Below, in pieces: positions 9,288 through 17,998 of a DNA stretch of 64,000 bases. This DNA is from an uncultured Litoreibacter sp. (lineage in GTDB: Bacteria > Pseudomonadota > Alphaproteobacteria > Rhodobacterales > Rhodobacteraceae): contig CANNGL010000003.1 of assembly GCA_947504205.1 (NCBI GenBank), positions 620,001-684,000 on the forward strand. Reading direction: 5' to 3'. Position numbers and translations under genes: made by a program. The notes under the pieces are model-generated. The model did no database searches. It was not told the origin of the DNA and saw only the letters and a program-made list of their open reading frames with translations. Positions within the stretch are counted from its first letter, which is position 1, and the number at the start of each line of letters is the position of its first letter.

Positions 9288-10478
9288 ATGCTGAAACGAT
9301 TGTGGAAGCGAGATAGTTTTTCAGAAGAAAAAGCAGCAGCAGATTTGCTGGCAACAGTGATGCCTGCTGCGGCCAAGCCAGTTGCCGAACAAGCTGTGCC
9401 AACAGCTGATGCGGTAGCGCCGAAGCGCAAGCCCAAGGGTATGCGCGATTCAGACATCATCGATGAAGATGGTAAGTCGGCCGAAGAGATTGCGGCGGAA
9501 GCTGCTCAGGAGTTTGACATCATGGGGTTGGCCAAACGTGTGGCTGATATGCCCGATGTGATCCCGCCCGCCAGTGAAGCGCCCGCAAAGCCTGTTGCGA
9601 AGGCTGCCCCGGCTGACGAAGGTCCAAAATTCACTGCAAGAACCACGCCTCTCGCGGCCGCTGATCCAACTCGAAAACCCGAACAAGCCAGCGCGGCTCC
9701 CGAACCGGTCGCTCCGCCTGTGGCTTCGGCTCCGGTCGCTGCTGTCGCGATGTCTGCTCCACAAGCAGAAGTTTTTGAAGATGAGGATGGCCACATCGCC
9801 TTTCCTGGTTTTTCGGCAGCTTCGCAGGACGAAACATTTGATGCGCGAGACATTTACTGGGATCAGATCGGTGACACAGATCCTGATCTGCTCAGCGTTG
9901 CCCCCAAAACGGGCACGTCTTCATGGCCTTCTGGACGCCAGATTTTTCGCCTCGTGCGAACTGGCAACAGCCTGATCATTGCGTCAGACGGGTTGAGCGA
10001 TCCGTTCGAGCAAGGTGCGGGACCAGCCGATTGCAATGGCTTCGGTCTGGAAGCCTTTATTGAGATCCCGGGATGGCAGGACGTCGATGCTGACCGGGTT
10101 AAGACAAGCTGGGCCTTCCGCGCGATTGAGGCCTTTTGCAAAGTTGTCGTAAGGTCCGGAGGGCTTGCGGATACGTTGGCACGCCACGGCGTTCTTTCTT
10201 TGGAACTGCCGGCAGGAACCTGCCCGCCGAAATGGAGCGATCCGTCGCAAACCGGTAAGCCGGGTGCTTTGGTCGGTGTGCCACGTGCGCCCGGCCTGAC
10301 CAAAATGCAAGGGATGCCTTTGTCGACTGTTGCTGTAGTTCCTTTGACGTTGCTACACGCCGAAGAAGTTGCCGCCTGTATCGAGGGTGGCAAAGCTGAA
10401 CGGCAGTCACTTGCGACTGACCTGCTGACAACAGGGACAGGGCATTACAGCAAGCCCAGCCGACCCAGCCTGCGCTAA
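9288..10478 (+). CDS. unknown protein with Ala/Pro-rich linker and C-terminal domain (possibly suppressor-of-fused-like)
   Basis: 396 residues, cytoplasmic, no signal peptide or membrane segment. It starts with a basic segment (MLKRLWKRD). Residues about 25-175 are a low-complexity Ala/Pro/Lys/Glu linker resembling pyruvate-dehydrogenase or TonB-type linkers. From about 180 to the end there is a folded-looking domain with RQIFRLVRTGNSLIIASDGLSD, then GFGLEAFIEIPGW and a helical stretch. The SDGLSDP...GLEAFIEIP pattern reminds me of bacterial suppressor-of-fused (SUFU) proteins; this is a guess from memory. The gene converges on the GH5 gene with stop codons overlapping by four bases. The Shine-Dalgarno is poor (GGTGG). 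No function can be assigned. Confidence 0.7.
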   Translation: MLKRLWKRDSFSEEKAAADLLATVMPAAAKPVAEQAVPTADAVAPKRKPKGMRDSDIIDEDGKSAEEIAAEAAQEFDIMGLAKRVADMPDVIPPASEAPAKPVAKAAPADEGPKFTARTTPLAAADPTRKPEQASAAPEPVAPPVASAPVAAVAMSAPQAEVFEDEDGHIAFPGFSAASQDETFDARDIYWDQIGDTDPDLLSVAPKTGTSSWPSGRQIFRLVRTGNSLIIASDGLSDPFEQGAGPADCNGFGLEAFIEIPGWQDVDADRVKTSWAFRAIEAFCKVVVRSGGLADTLARHGVLSLELPAGTCPPKWSDPSQTGKPGALVGVPRAPGLTKMQGMPLSTVAVVPLTLLHAEEVAACIEGGKAERQSLATDLLTTGTGHYSKPSRPSLR

Positions 10479-11401
10479 TCGACGAACAGGGCGTCGAGCA
10501 TATCCTGACGCCAGCTTTCTGTTTGCGGGTCAAACAGCCCGAAGCCAGCAGCAAAGCCCCAATAGCACCAGCCAAAGCCGCGCTTCTCAGCGGCTTTTCT
10601 GACTGCGGTGATCCATCGGTTGCGTTGTGGCGCCTCGATTGTGTGCAGGGCGCCGAATTCCCCCAATAAGATAGGGCCATCGGGCATAGGGGATTGCGCG
10701 ATCTTGTTCTGTAATCTGATAACGTCCTTTTGTTCCAGGTTATTTGGTGGGGGCGGCTTGTCCATCCAAGACGCGCCTTGGTGGGTAAACTTGAAAGGCT
10801 GATAGTAGTGGAAGGAGTAAATCGTTTTGTCGTCGCGGAGTTTGAGTTTTGCAATTTCGTTGATCGAGGAATACTTGGCACCTTCGACGATGATCCACCG
10901 CTCTGGATGGTTCTCGCGGATCACGTCCCAAACACTGTCGAAAAGCTGATCGACCCGTTTGGTTTCAATCACACGTGTGGGCTCGTTTAAAAGCTCGAAC
11001 ATCAGACCATCGGGCCAGCCGCGGTAGTGTTTGGATAACTCCGTCCAGATCTGGAGAAACTTGTCGGCGTGGTTTTCGACATCTTCGATCACGTCTTTGA
11101 AATGGTGCAGGTCGAGGATAACCTGCAAATCCGCCTCCAAAGCCGTTTGAATGACGTGGTCGATGCGAGCAAGAAATATCGGATCAAGTTTGGTGTCGAA
11201 ATAGGCGTCAAATCGGACAGGAAGGCGGATTGTATCAAAACCGGCCTCTGCGATCTTCTTAAGGTGTTGATCCTTTACGTTGTAGCCCCAGCTTCCTTCA
11301 CGAGGGGCTTCCAATGCGTTGGAAATGTTGACGCAATGATTGATCGGGTTCGCAAGCACGGGCTGTGCCAATAGGCAAAATGCCATCAGAAGTCGTTTCA
11401 C
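10475..11401 (-). CDS. secreted glycoside hydrolase family 5 (cellulase/endoglucanase-like)
   Basis: 308-residue (beta/alpha)8 retaining glycosidase. A signal peptide (MKRLLMAFCLLAQPVLA, cleavage about residue 17) sends it to the periplasm or outside. The catalytic acid/base is Glu140 in FELLNEP and the nucleophile Glu248 in LLGEFGA. Other GH5 marks are IRLPVRF (58-64), LDLHH (96-100) and SFHYYQPF (196-203). It is a catalytic domain only, with no carbohydrate-binding module. The substrate is likely a beta-1,4- or mixed-linkage glucan or mannan; the subfamily cannot be told here. It lies alone between dnaE (divergent, 31 bases away) and the unknown gene at 9288, not next to a cellulose synthase. 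Confidence 0.85.
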   Translation of the reverse strand: MKRLLMAFCLLAQPVLANPINHCVNISNALEAPREGSWGYNVKDQHLKKIAEAGFDTIRLPVRFDAYFDTKLDPIFLARIDHVIQTALEADLQVILDLHHFKDVIEDVENHADKFLQIWTELSKHYRGWPDGLMFELLNEPTRVIETKRVDQLFDSVWDVIRENHPERWIIVEGAKYSSINEIAKLKLRDDKTIYSFHYYQPFKFTHQGASWMDKPPPPNNLEQKDVIRLQNKIAQSPMPDGPILLGEFGALHTIEAPQRNRWITAVRKAAEKRGFGWCYWGFAAGFGLFDPQTESWRQDMLDALFVD

Positions 11402-11438
11402 ACTTCACCCCAGTATCTGGTTCTCCTAGGTTGTGATC

Positions 11439-14400
11439 ATGCCAGATATGCCACGATTCATCCATCTTCGCGTCCATACAGAATATTCGCTGCTCGAAGG
11501 GGCCATTCCGGTCAAAAAGCTTCCTGGGCTGACCGCTGATGCGGGAATGCCTGCCGTGGCGATTACAGACACGAATAACATGTTCGCGGCGCTTGAGTTC
11601 TCCGAGTATACCAGCGGGGAAGGGGTGCAGCCAATTATCGGGTGCCAGCTTGACCTGACCTATGAGGAAACACGACCAGGGGATAAACCGATTGCTCCCG
11701 CGCCTTTGGTGCTGTTGGCGCAGAATGAGCAGGGCTATGAGCATCTGATGAAGCTCAACTCGTGTGCCTATCTTGATAGCGGCGGGGCTTTGCCACAGGT
11801 CTCCGTTGAGGAACTGGCGCGGTACAATGCGGGGCTCATCTGCTTGTCAGGCGGTCCGGATGGTCCTGTCGGGCGGTTGTTGCGCGCGGGGCAGGGGCCA
11901 AAGGCCGACGCGTTGGTGGATCGGCTCGCGGCTATTTATCCCGATCGGCTCTATATCGAACTGCAGCGTCACCCCGGTGAAGGAGGTTTGACGGAGGCGG
12001 AAAGGCTGTCGGAGCGCGGCCATATCGAAATGGCTTATGCCAAGAATATCCCACTGGTTGCGACCAACGACGTCTATTTTCCAAAGACCGAGATGTACGA
12101 GGCCCATGACGCCCTGATCTGCATTGCAGAGGGCGCTTATGTCGATCAGCAGCAACCGCGGAGACGTTTGACACCACAGCATTACATGAAATCTCCCGAA
12201 GAGATGGCAACGCTGTTTGCTGACTTACCGGAGGCGCTTGAAAATACTGTGGAGATCGCACAGCGATGTGCTTTCAAAGCCTATAAGCGGGACCCGATCC
12301 TGCCAAAGTTCGCAGATGACGAGATTGAGGAGCTGCGCCGTCAGGCCAACGAAGGGTTGCAGGCGCGGCTGGCCGTGATCCCCCATGCGGCAGAGGTTGA
12401 AGCATATCAGAAACGCCTCGATTTCGAGTTGGGCATCATCGAAGGCATGGGCTTCCCCGGCTATTTCCTTATCGTTGCCGATTTTATCAAATACGCAAAA
12501 GACAATGATATCCCCGTTGGGCCGGGACGGGGGTCGGGTGCTGGGTCATTGGTGGCCTATGCGTTGATGATCACGGACCTTGATCCGTTGCGCTACTCGC
12601 TTCTTTTTGAACGGTTTCTGAACCCCGAACGCGTCTCGATGCCCGACTTCGATATCGACTTCTGCATGGACCGCCGGGAAGAAGTAATCCGCTACGTGCA
12701 GGAGAAATACGGTCGCGACAAGGTGGGTCAGATCATCACCTTCGGTGCGCTTCTGTCGAAAGCGGCGGTGCGCGATATCGGCCGGGTCTTGCAGATGCCT
12801 TATGGGCAGGTGGATCGTCTGTCGAAGCTGATCCCAGTGGAAGGCGTGAAGCCGGTCTCGATCGAGAAAGCGCTGGCGGATGAGCCGAAACTGCGGGAGG
12901 AAGCCAAGGCGGAAGAGGTCGTCGAACGGCTCTTGAACTATGGCCAGCAGGTCGAGGGACTTCTGCGAAACGCTTCGACGCATGCTGCGGGCGTGGTGAT
13001 CGGTGACAGGCCGCTCGATGAGTTGGTGCCGCTGTATCAAGACCCACGCTCGGACATGCCCGCGACGCAGTTTAACATGAAATGGGTGGAGCCGGCGGGG
13101 CTGGTGAAATTCGACTTTCTTGGTCTGAAAACGCTGACAGTTGTGCAGAATGCGATTGATCTGATCCATGCGTCGGGGCGGCAGTTGCATGAGGCAGCAG
13201 ATGGCGGGGTCTTGTATCAACCTGCGGAGGGCGCAGAGAACCAGATCAATGCCATCCCGCTGGATGATCAGAAGACTTATGATCTGTATGCATCGGCCAA
13301 GACGGTGGCTGTGTTCCAGGTTGAAAGCTCGGGCATGATGGATGCGCTTCGGCGCATGAAGCCCACCTGCATCGAGGATATCGTGGCGCTAGTGGCGCTC
13401 TACCGTCCTGGACCGATGGAAAATATCCCGACCTATTGCGAGGTGAAGAACGGGCAGAAGGATCTGGAATCCATTCATCCGTTGATCGACCATATCCTTG
13501 AGGAGACCCAAGGGATCATCGTCTATCAGGAACAGGTGATGGAGATCGCGCAGGTCATGGCGGGCTATACGCTTGGCGGCGCGGATCTGTTGCGTCGGGC
13601 GATGGGCAAGAAGATCAAAGAGGCGATGGATGCCGAGCGCCCGAAGTTTGAGGCGGGCGCCAAGGAAAACGGCGTCGAGCCGAAAAAGGCGCGTGAAGTC
13701 TTTGATCTGTTGGAGAAATTTGCCAACTACGGGTTCAACAAATCCCACGCGGCGGCCTATGCCGTGGTCAGTTATCAGACGGCTTGGCTCAAGGCGAACC
13801 ACCCTGTCGAGTTCATGGCCGGTGTCATGAATTGCGATTTGCACCTGACTGATAAGCTGGGTGTTTACAAGGAAGAGATCGTCAAGAACCTCGGTCTGGA
13901 GATCGTTGCGCCATGCGTAAATCGTTCCGAGGCGACCTTCAGCGTGGCTGACGGAAAAGTGGTTTATGCGCTGGGTGCGTTGAAGAATGTGGGCGTTGAG
14001 GCGATGCGTCTTGTGACGGAGGCGCGGGGGGAGAAGCCGTTCGCGACCTTGTTTGATTTTGCGCGCCGGGTGGATCTGAAACGGGTGGGCAAGCGGCCTT
14101 TGGAGATGCTGGCGCGCTCTGGAGCTTTTGATCAGCTTGATCCGAACCGCAGGCGTGTCTTTGACAGCCTTGATGCATTGGTGGGTTATTCGGCGGCGAT
14201 CCACGAGCAGCGTGCTTCCAATCAGGTGTCTCTGTTCGGGGAGGCGGGTGAAGATTTGCCTGAGCCGCGCTTGTCTCCGGTTGAGGACTGGTTGCCGGGT
14301 GAGCGTCTGGCCGAAGAGCATATGGCCGTCGGGTTTTACCTGTCAGGGCATCCGTTGGACGACTATATGGTTGCTCTGAAACGCAAGGGTGTTCAGTCCC

Positions 14401-14936
14401 TGACGGAGATCGAGCAGAAAGCACTGGCAGGACCTTTGGTGGCCAAAATTGCGGGCTCTGTTTCAGGTCGCCAGGATCGAAAATCGGCCCGAGGCAATCG
14501 CTTTGCCTTTGTGCAAGCCTCTGATCCAACGGGGATTTATGAGGTCACGGTGTTTTCTGACACGTTGGAGCAGTCGGGCGAGGTTCTGACGCCGGGGACC
14601 AATGTGGTGATGACCGTTGAGGCCACGTCTGAGGCAGAGCAGTTGAAGCTGTTGTGCCGGGGCGCGCAACCTATTGACGGGGCTGTAGAAGCGGGCGCGA
14701 TGGGGCTGAAGATCTTTGTGGATACCAACGAGGCCATCCCATCAATTGCCTCGGTTCTGGAGCGGTCGGCGACGGATAAATCGATCCGCGCGCGGGGGCC
14801 GGTGAGCTTGTGTCTGATGAACCCGGATTTGCCTGGCGAGGTAGAGGTCATGCTGGGCGAGGCGTTCGCCGTGAACCCCAAGGTGAAGGGGGCCATCAAG
14901 TCTCTGGGCGGTGTGGTTATGGTTGAGGAGGTGTAG
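11439..14936 (+). CDS. dnaE: DNA polymerase III alpha subunit DnaE
   Basis: Catalytic subunit of the replicative polymerase, 1165 residues. The PHP domain is at the N-terminus (FIHLRVHTEYSLLEGA). The polymerase core has GRGSGAGSLVAYAL and the catalytic PDFDIDF at 402-408 (Asp403, Asp405), and the third acidic motif is in KFDFLGLKTL. Helix-hairpin-helix and OB-fold regions follow (FVQASDPTGIYEVTVF near 1025). Full length for a proteobacterial DnaE1. In-frame candidate starts are GTG 11433, ATG 11439 and ATG 11448; ATG 11439 gives MPDMPRFIHLRV, which fits the family N-terminus. An essential single-copy gene, so this is chromosomal core. Confidence 0.96.
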   Translation: MPDMPRFIHLRVHTEYSLLEGAIPVKKLPGLTADAGMPAVAITDTNNMFAALEFSEYTSGEGVQPIIGCQLDLTYEETRPGDKPIAPAPLVLLAQNEQGYEHLMKLNSCAYLDSGGALPQVSVEELARYNAGLICLSGGPDGPVGRLLRAGQGPKADALVDRLAAIYPDRLYIELQRHPGEGGLTEAERLSERGHIEMAYAKNIPLVATNDVYFPKTEMYEAHDALICIAEGAYVDQQQPRRRLTPQHYMKSPEEMATLFADLPEALENTVEIAQRCAFKAYKRDPILPKFADDEIEELRRQANEGLQARLAVIPHAAEVEAYQKRLDFELGIIEGMGFPGYFLIVADFIKYAKDNDIPVGPGRGSGAGSLVAYALMITDLDPLRYSLLFERFLNPERVSMPDFDIDFCMDRREEVIRYVQEKYGRDKVGQIITFGALLSKAAVRDIGRVLQMPYGQVDRLSKLIPVEGVKPVSIEKALADEPKLREEAKAEEVVERLLNYGQQVEGLLRNASTHAAGVVIGDRPLDELVPLYQDPRSDMPATQFNMKWVEPAGLVKFDFLGLKTLTVVQNAIDLIHASGRQLHEAADGGVLYQPAEGAENQINAIPLDDQKTYDLYASAKTVAVFQVESSGMMDALRRMKPTCIEDIVALVALYRPGPMENIPTYCEVKNGQKDLESIHPLIDHILEETQGIIVYQEQVMEIAQVMAGYTLGGADLLRRAMGKKIKEAMDAERPKFEAGAKENGVEPKKAREVFDLLEKFANYGFNKSHAAAYAVVSYQTAWLKANHPVEFMAGVMNCDLHLTDKLGVYKEEIVKNLGLEIVAPCVNRSEATFSVADGKVVYALGALKNVGVEAMRLVTEARGEKPFATLFDFARRVDLKRVGKRPLEMLARSGAFDQLDPNRRRVFDSLDALVGYSAAIHEQRASNQVSLFGEAGEDLPEPRLSPVEDWLPGERLAEEHMAVGFYLSGHPLDDYMVALKRKGVQSLTEIEQKALAGPLVAKIAGSVSGRQDRKSARGNRFAFVQASDPTGIYEVTVFSDTLEQSGEVLTPGTNVVMTVEATSEAEQLKLLCRGAQPIDGAVEAGAMGLKIFVDTNEAIPSIASVLERSATDKSIRARGPVSLCLMNPDLPGEVEVMLGEAFAVNPKVKGAIKSLGGVVMVEEV

Positions 14937-15072
14937 CGGTTAACGCCGCGAACGCTGGTTTGAGAGAATTTGCATCGGGGCCGTGTCCCAGCCCTTCTTT
15001 TCATAGAAAATCACTGTCGTTTTTTCGTAGGGTTCCCGTAGTTTTTCCGTAGCTACAGTTTGTCGTTGATGG

Positions 15073-15126
15073 GGTGTCAAGACACCTGATCGCCTGAAAA
15101 TGACATATCCAGTTAACCTTGGTTAA
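15073..15126. repeat. two short inverted repeats in the dnaE downstream gap
   Basis: The 215-base gap 14937-15151 has no convincing gene. It contains GGTGTC-AA-GACACC (15073-15086) and TTAACC-TT-GGTTAA (15113-15126), both perfect 6-base-arm inverted repeats with a two-base centre, 26 bases apart. Upstream, at about 15018-15055, the motif TTTTTCGTAG / CCCGTAG / TTTTTCCGTAG recurs three times. No T-tract follows either palindrome on the dnaE strand, so neither is a standard terminator. The function is unknown. Confidence 0.3.
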
Positions 15127-15151
15127 GAATGTCTGAACTTCGCAGGCGGGC

Positions 15152-15700
15152 CTAGTCTTCAAAGAGGCCGGTTTCGAAGCCATCAATGGTTTCGGTATTT
15201 TTCTTCTTCCAGTAATTTTTCACGCCCTCGGTTCCCATGTCCTCGTAGAAGGGCAACAGTTCGTCTGGTGCGCGCTGGTGCTGGTACTGCATGATCGGAA
15301 CACCGGTGCCGCAGGAGGTTTGAACGGTGTCAACCTCAACATCAAAGATCTGCCGCGTTCCGGCCATTAGCGGGAACATGGCAATGGCTTCCTGCCAGCC
15401 CTCATCCCTGGGGTGTATTATTTTGGCGGTGCCATAGACCCGCAGGATCAGGGCATCGCCGTCGAAGGCGCAGAACATCATGGTGATGCGGTTTTGTTGT
15501 CGGATATGCCCGGCGGTTTCATTGCCGCTGCCTGACAGGCTGAGCCACCGGATATGGATGTCGCTCAGAATGCGCAGGCTGTCTGCACCTTTGGGTGAGA
15601 GATTGACCCGACCGGTTTCAGCGGCGGTGGCAACAAAGAAGACATGCTGTCGTTCAATGAATTTGCGCAGCGTACCGTTTAGTTTGTGGCCAACGGGCAT
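15152..15700 (-). CDS. pyridoxamine 5'-phosphate oxidase-family (split-barrel flavin-binding) protein
   Basis: 182 residues. N-terminal split barrel typical of PNPOx-like flavin or heme-binding proteins: HVFFVATAAETGRVNLSPKG (20-39), then RWLSLSGSGNETAGHIRQQNRITMMF. The group includes many uncharacterised cytosolic redox or detoxifying proteins rather than true PdxH, which has a different C-terminal signature. The last third (PFYEDMGTEGVKNYWKKKN) is an extension specific to this subfamily. Good Shine-Dalgarno (AGGAAAGGA) before 15700. It stands alone, separated from the symporter gene by a terminator-like hairpin. The substrate is unknown. Confidence 0.8.
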   Translation of the reverse strand: MPVGHKLNGTLRKFIERQHVFFVATAAETGRVNLSPKGADSLRILSDIHIRWLSLSGSGNETAGHIRQQNRITMMFCAFDGDALILRVYGTAKIIHPRDEGWQEAIAMFPLMAGTRQIFDVEVDTVQTSCGTGVPIMQYQHQRAPDELLPFYEDMGTEGVKNYWKKKNTETIDGFETGLFED

Positions 15701-15771
15701 GGCGGGTCCTTTCCTTCAACAAGCAAGAACATAACATGAACATACTTGATGAGCCAGTGGTTACTCAATTT

Positions 15772-15805
15772 GAAAAGCCACCCCGGTTTCCCGGGATGGC
15801 TTTTC
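15772..15805 (-). terminator. terminator hairpin after the symporter gene
   Basis: GAAAAGCCA-c-CCCGG, loop TTTC, CCGGG-a-TGGCTTTTC: a 14-base-pair stem with one mismatch, starting 21 bases past the symporter stop codon on the minus strand. The arm itself supplies a TTTTC run, and a T-rich tail (CTTTG) lies on the plus side, so it may work in both directions. Confidence 0.75.
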
Positions 15806-15826
15806 TTTGTTCAGATGCTTGTCAGA

Positions 15827-17371
15827 TCAGACGAATTTTTTGATCTCACCCGATTTCAGACGGGACATGTAGCTGTTCAGCTCCCGCTTCACGACCGGCA
15901 TCAGGAAGTAGAGCGCGACGATGTTGACCACAGCCATGGCGAAGATCGCAGCATCGGAGAAGTCGATGACAGGACCCAAGCTGGCGGCCGCGCCAATGAT
16001 GACGAACAGGCAGAAGATCAGCTTGAACACCAGCTCTTTCGTTTTCCCTTCTCCAAACAGGAAGGTCCAGGCTTTCAGGCCGTAGTAGGACCAACTGATC
16101 ATGGTGGAGAAGGCGAAGAGGATCACGGCAATGGCCAGGATGTACTTGAACCATCCGAAGGAGGCCGAGAAGGCCGCCGATGTCAAAGCGACACCTGAGT
16201 TGCCATCAATGGTCTGGATCGCAGTGCCCGCTTCGTTCAACAGGTAGTTGCCCGTTGCCGGATCAGACACCAACTGACCGGTGATGATGATCACCAGGGC
16301 GGTCATGGTGCAGATTACAACCGTGTCGATGAACGGCTCCAACAGGGAGACGAAGCCTTCGGTGATTGGCTCTTTCGTCCGCACCGCAGAGTGTGCGATC
16401 GCAGCGGACCCAACGCCAGCCTCGTTAGAGAAGGCTGCGCGTTTGAACCCCTGGATCAGTGCGCCGACAAAGCCGCCCGCTACGCCGAGACCGGTGAAGG
16501 CGCCTTCGAAGATCTGCCCAAATGCCCAACCGATTTTATCAAAGTTGAGCAACAAAATGACCAACGCTGTAAGCACGTAGAGAACACCCATGATCGGGAC
16601 GATTTTCTCGGTCACTTTTGCGATGGATTGCAGACCGCCAACGATCACCGCAAAGACGATGCCAGCGAAAACGACGCCAGTGATCCAGCCGGGATAGTCG
16701 CCCACGACATTGGTGATTTGCGCATGGGCCTGATTGGCCTGGAACATGTTGCCACCACCCAGAGCGCCGAGGATACAGAAGATCGAGAACAGGACGGCAA
16801 GGATCTTGCCCGCGGGCAGGCCGCGTTCTTCGAAGCCTTTTGTCATGTAATACATCGGGCCACCGGACACGGTGCCGTCTTCGTATTCATTGCGGTATTT
16901 CACGCCGAGCGTACATTCGGTGAATTTCGACGCCATGCCCATCAAGCCGGCGAGGATCATCCAGAAGGTTGCCCCCGGCCCGCCGATGCCCACGGCCACT
17001 GCGACGCCTGCGATATTGCCGAGGCCCACGGTGCCCGAAAGGGCTGTGGCAAGGGCCTGAAAGTGGCTGACCTCACCTGCGTCGTTCGGATCGGAGTAGT
17101 CGCCCTTGACCAGTGAGATCGAGTGCGGAAACGCCCTGAACTGGATCAGGCCGAAATAGATGGTGAAAATTGTCGCTGCGACCACCAGCCAAGCCACGAT
17201 CCACGGGAATGTGGTGCCCGGGAAGGGGCTGAAGATGAAGCTGACAAACCAGCCGGTCGAGTTTGCGAAGATTTCATTGACCTTTTCGTCAATGGATTGG
17301 GCCATTGCGGGCGCCGAAGCTGCCAGCATGGCCGATACGGACAAGGCCGTGGTTTTCTGAAATAGGTTCAT
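15827..17371 (-). CDS. sodium:alanine/glycine symporter (AGCS family)
   Basis: 514-residue Na+-coupled small neutral amino acid importer. It contains the AGCS signature region ALSGTVGLGNIAGVAVAVGIGGPGA (given here as ALSGTVGLGNI ... GIGGPGA), then FTECTLGVKYR and GGPMYYM, and about ten or eleven hydrophobic helices. It begins with a cleavable-looking signal sequence (…LAASAPAMAQS) ahead of the first core helix, a feature seen in a subset of proteobacterial members. The universal stress gene lies 24 bases upstream in the same direction, so the two probably share a transcript. A terminator follows. Alanine, glycine or D-alanine are likely substrates; phenylalanine is less likely despite the nearby phhA. 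Confidence 0.93.
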   Translation of the reverse strand: MNLFQKTTALSVSAMLAASAPAMAQSIDEKVNEIFANSTGWFVSFIFSPFPGTTFPWIVAWLVVAATIFTIYFGLIQFRAFPHSISLVKGDYSDPNDAGEVSHFQALATALSGTVGLGNIAGVAVAVGIGGPGATFWMILAGLMGMASKFTECTLGVKYRNEYEDGTVSGGPMYYMTKGFEERGLPAGKILAVLFSIFCILGALGGGNMFQANQAHAQITNVVGDYPGWITGVVFAGIVFAVIVGGLQSIAKVTEKIVPIMGVLYVLTALVILLLNFDKIGWAFGQIFEGAFTGLGVAGGFVGALIQGFKRAAFSNEAGVGSAAIAHSAVRTKEPITEGFVSLLEPFIDTVVICTMTALVIIITGQLVSDPATGNYLLNEAGTAIQTIDGNSGVALTSAAFSASFGWFKYILAIAVILFAFSTMISWSYYGLKAWTFLFGEGKTKELVFKLIFCLFVIIGAAASLGPVIDFSDAAIFAMAVVNIVALYFLMPVVKRELNSYMSRLKSGEIKKFV

Positions 17372-17395
17372 GACTATCCCTACGGTTCTTTGTTC

Positions 17396-17830
17396 TTATG
17401 GAACGATGGTGACGGCGACGGAGGCGGTTTGCGCGAGACTGCCCGCAACCGAGCCGAACAACCGTGTCGACAGGCCGGAATGTCCGGTTCGGCCGATGAA
17501 GATCTGGGACGCGCCCTGCTCTTCGGCGATCTTGTTGAGGGTGTCGGCGATGTGACCGTATTTCAGCGCTGTGCTGACTTTCAGACCGCTGTCTTTCAGC
17601 TTGGTCAGGACCGGTGTGATCATGGCCGCCTCGGCGCGTTCAAGCTCCTCTCCGCGTCGTTTGTGGCGTTCTTCCAGTTCTTGCGGCGTCAGGAAGGAAT
17701 AGGGTGACCATTCCAGAACATGCGCAACGACCAATTCACTGTCATGGGCTTTGGCCTCGGCAACGGCAAAATCCAGCGCGCGCTTCGCACTGTCACTGGC
17801 GTCGAAACCAACGAGTATTTTTTCGGACAT
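17396..17830 (-). CDS. universal stress protein UspA family
   Basis: 144-residue single-domain Usp. N-terminus MSEKILVGFDASDSAKRALD, and the C-terminal ATP-binding-type motif is GRTGHSGLSTRLFGSVAGS (G-2x-G-9x-G-(S/T)), so nucleotide binding is likely. The start at 17830 is set by GGAGGA four bases upstream; an earlier ATG at 17842 lacks a good site. It precedes the symporter by 24 bases. A Usp co-transcribed with a transporter recalls TeaD, which modulates the ectoine TRAP system of Halomonas; a regulatory role on the symporter is inference. Confidence 0.92.
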   Translation of the reverse strand: MSEKILVGFDASDSAKRALDFAVAEAKAHDSELVVAHVLEWSPYSFLTPQELEERHKRRGEELERAEAAMITPVLTKLKDSGLKVSTALKYGHIADTLNKIAEEQGASQIFIGRTGHSGLSTRLFGSVAGSLAQTASVAVTIVP

Positions 17831-17930
17831 TCGGTCCTCCATGCTTTTGTTATTTGATGGCGTCTGTTGATCCGGACGCGCGGTTATTGTGCTTGCTCAG
17901 GGCAGGCAAATATTTGGAAAATCATGAAAA

Positions 17931-17936
17931 ATTATA
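17931..17936 (-). promoter_or_regulatory. possible -10 element for the usp-symporter operon
   Basis: TATAAT reads perfectly on the minus strand about 100 bases before the usp start, in the 168-base AT-rich gap between phhA and usp. The region 17 bases upstream has no good -35, so an activator or alternative sigma factor would be needed. It overlaps a 6-base-arm inverted repeat (ATACTC ... GAGTAT, 17934-17955). Nothing else is seen in this gap. Confidence 0.3.
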
Positions 17937-17998
17937 CTCTCTATAGGGCGAGTATGAGAGGAGTGCTTTGAAAAATCCAGCTTTGTGTTGGAGGTGGT

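Noticed and set aside
9122-9316. 64-codon open frame between xdhA and the gene at 9288
   Set aside because: No ribosome-binding site or family features, and it overlaps the start of the next gene in another frame.
15113-15126. TTAACC-TT-GGTTAA as a CtrA site
   Set aside because: CtrA sites need TTAA-N7-TTAA; the spacing here is six bases and the gap is not in front of a gene likely under cell-cycle control.
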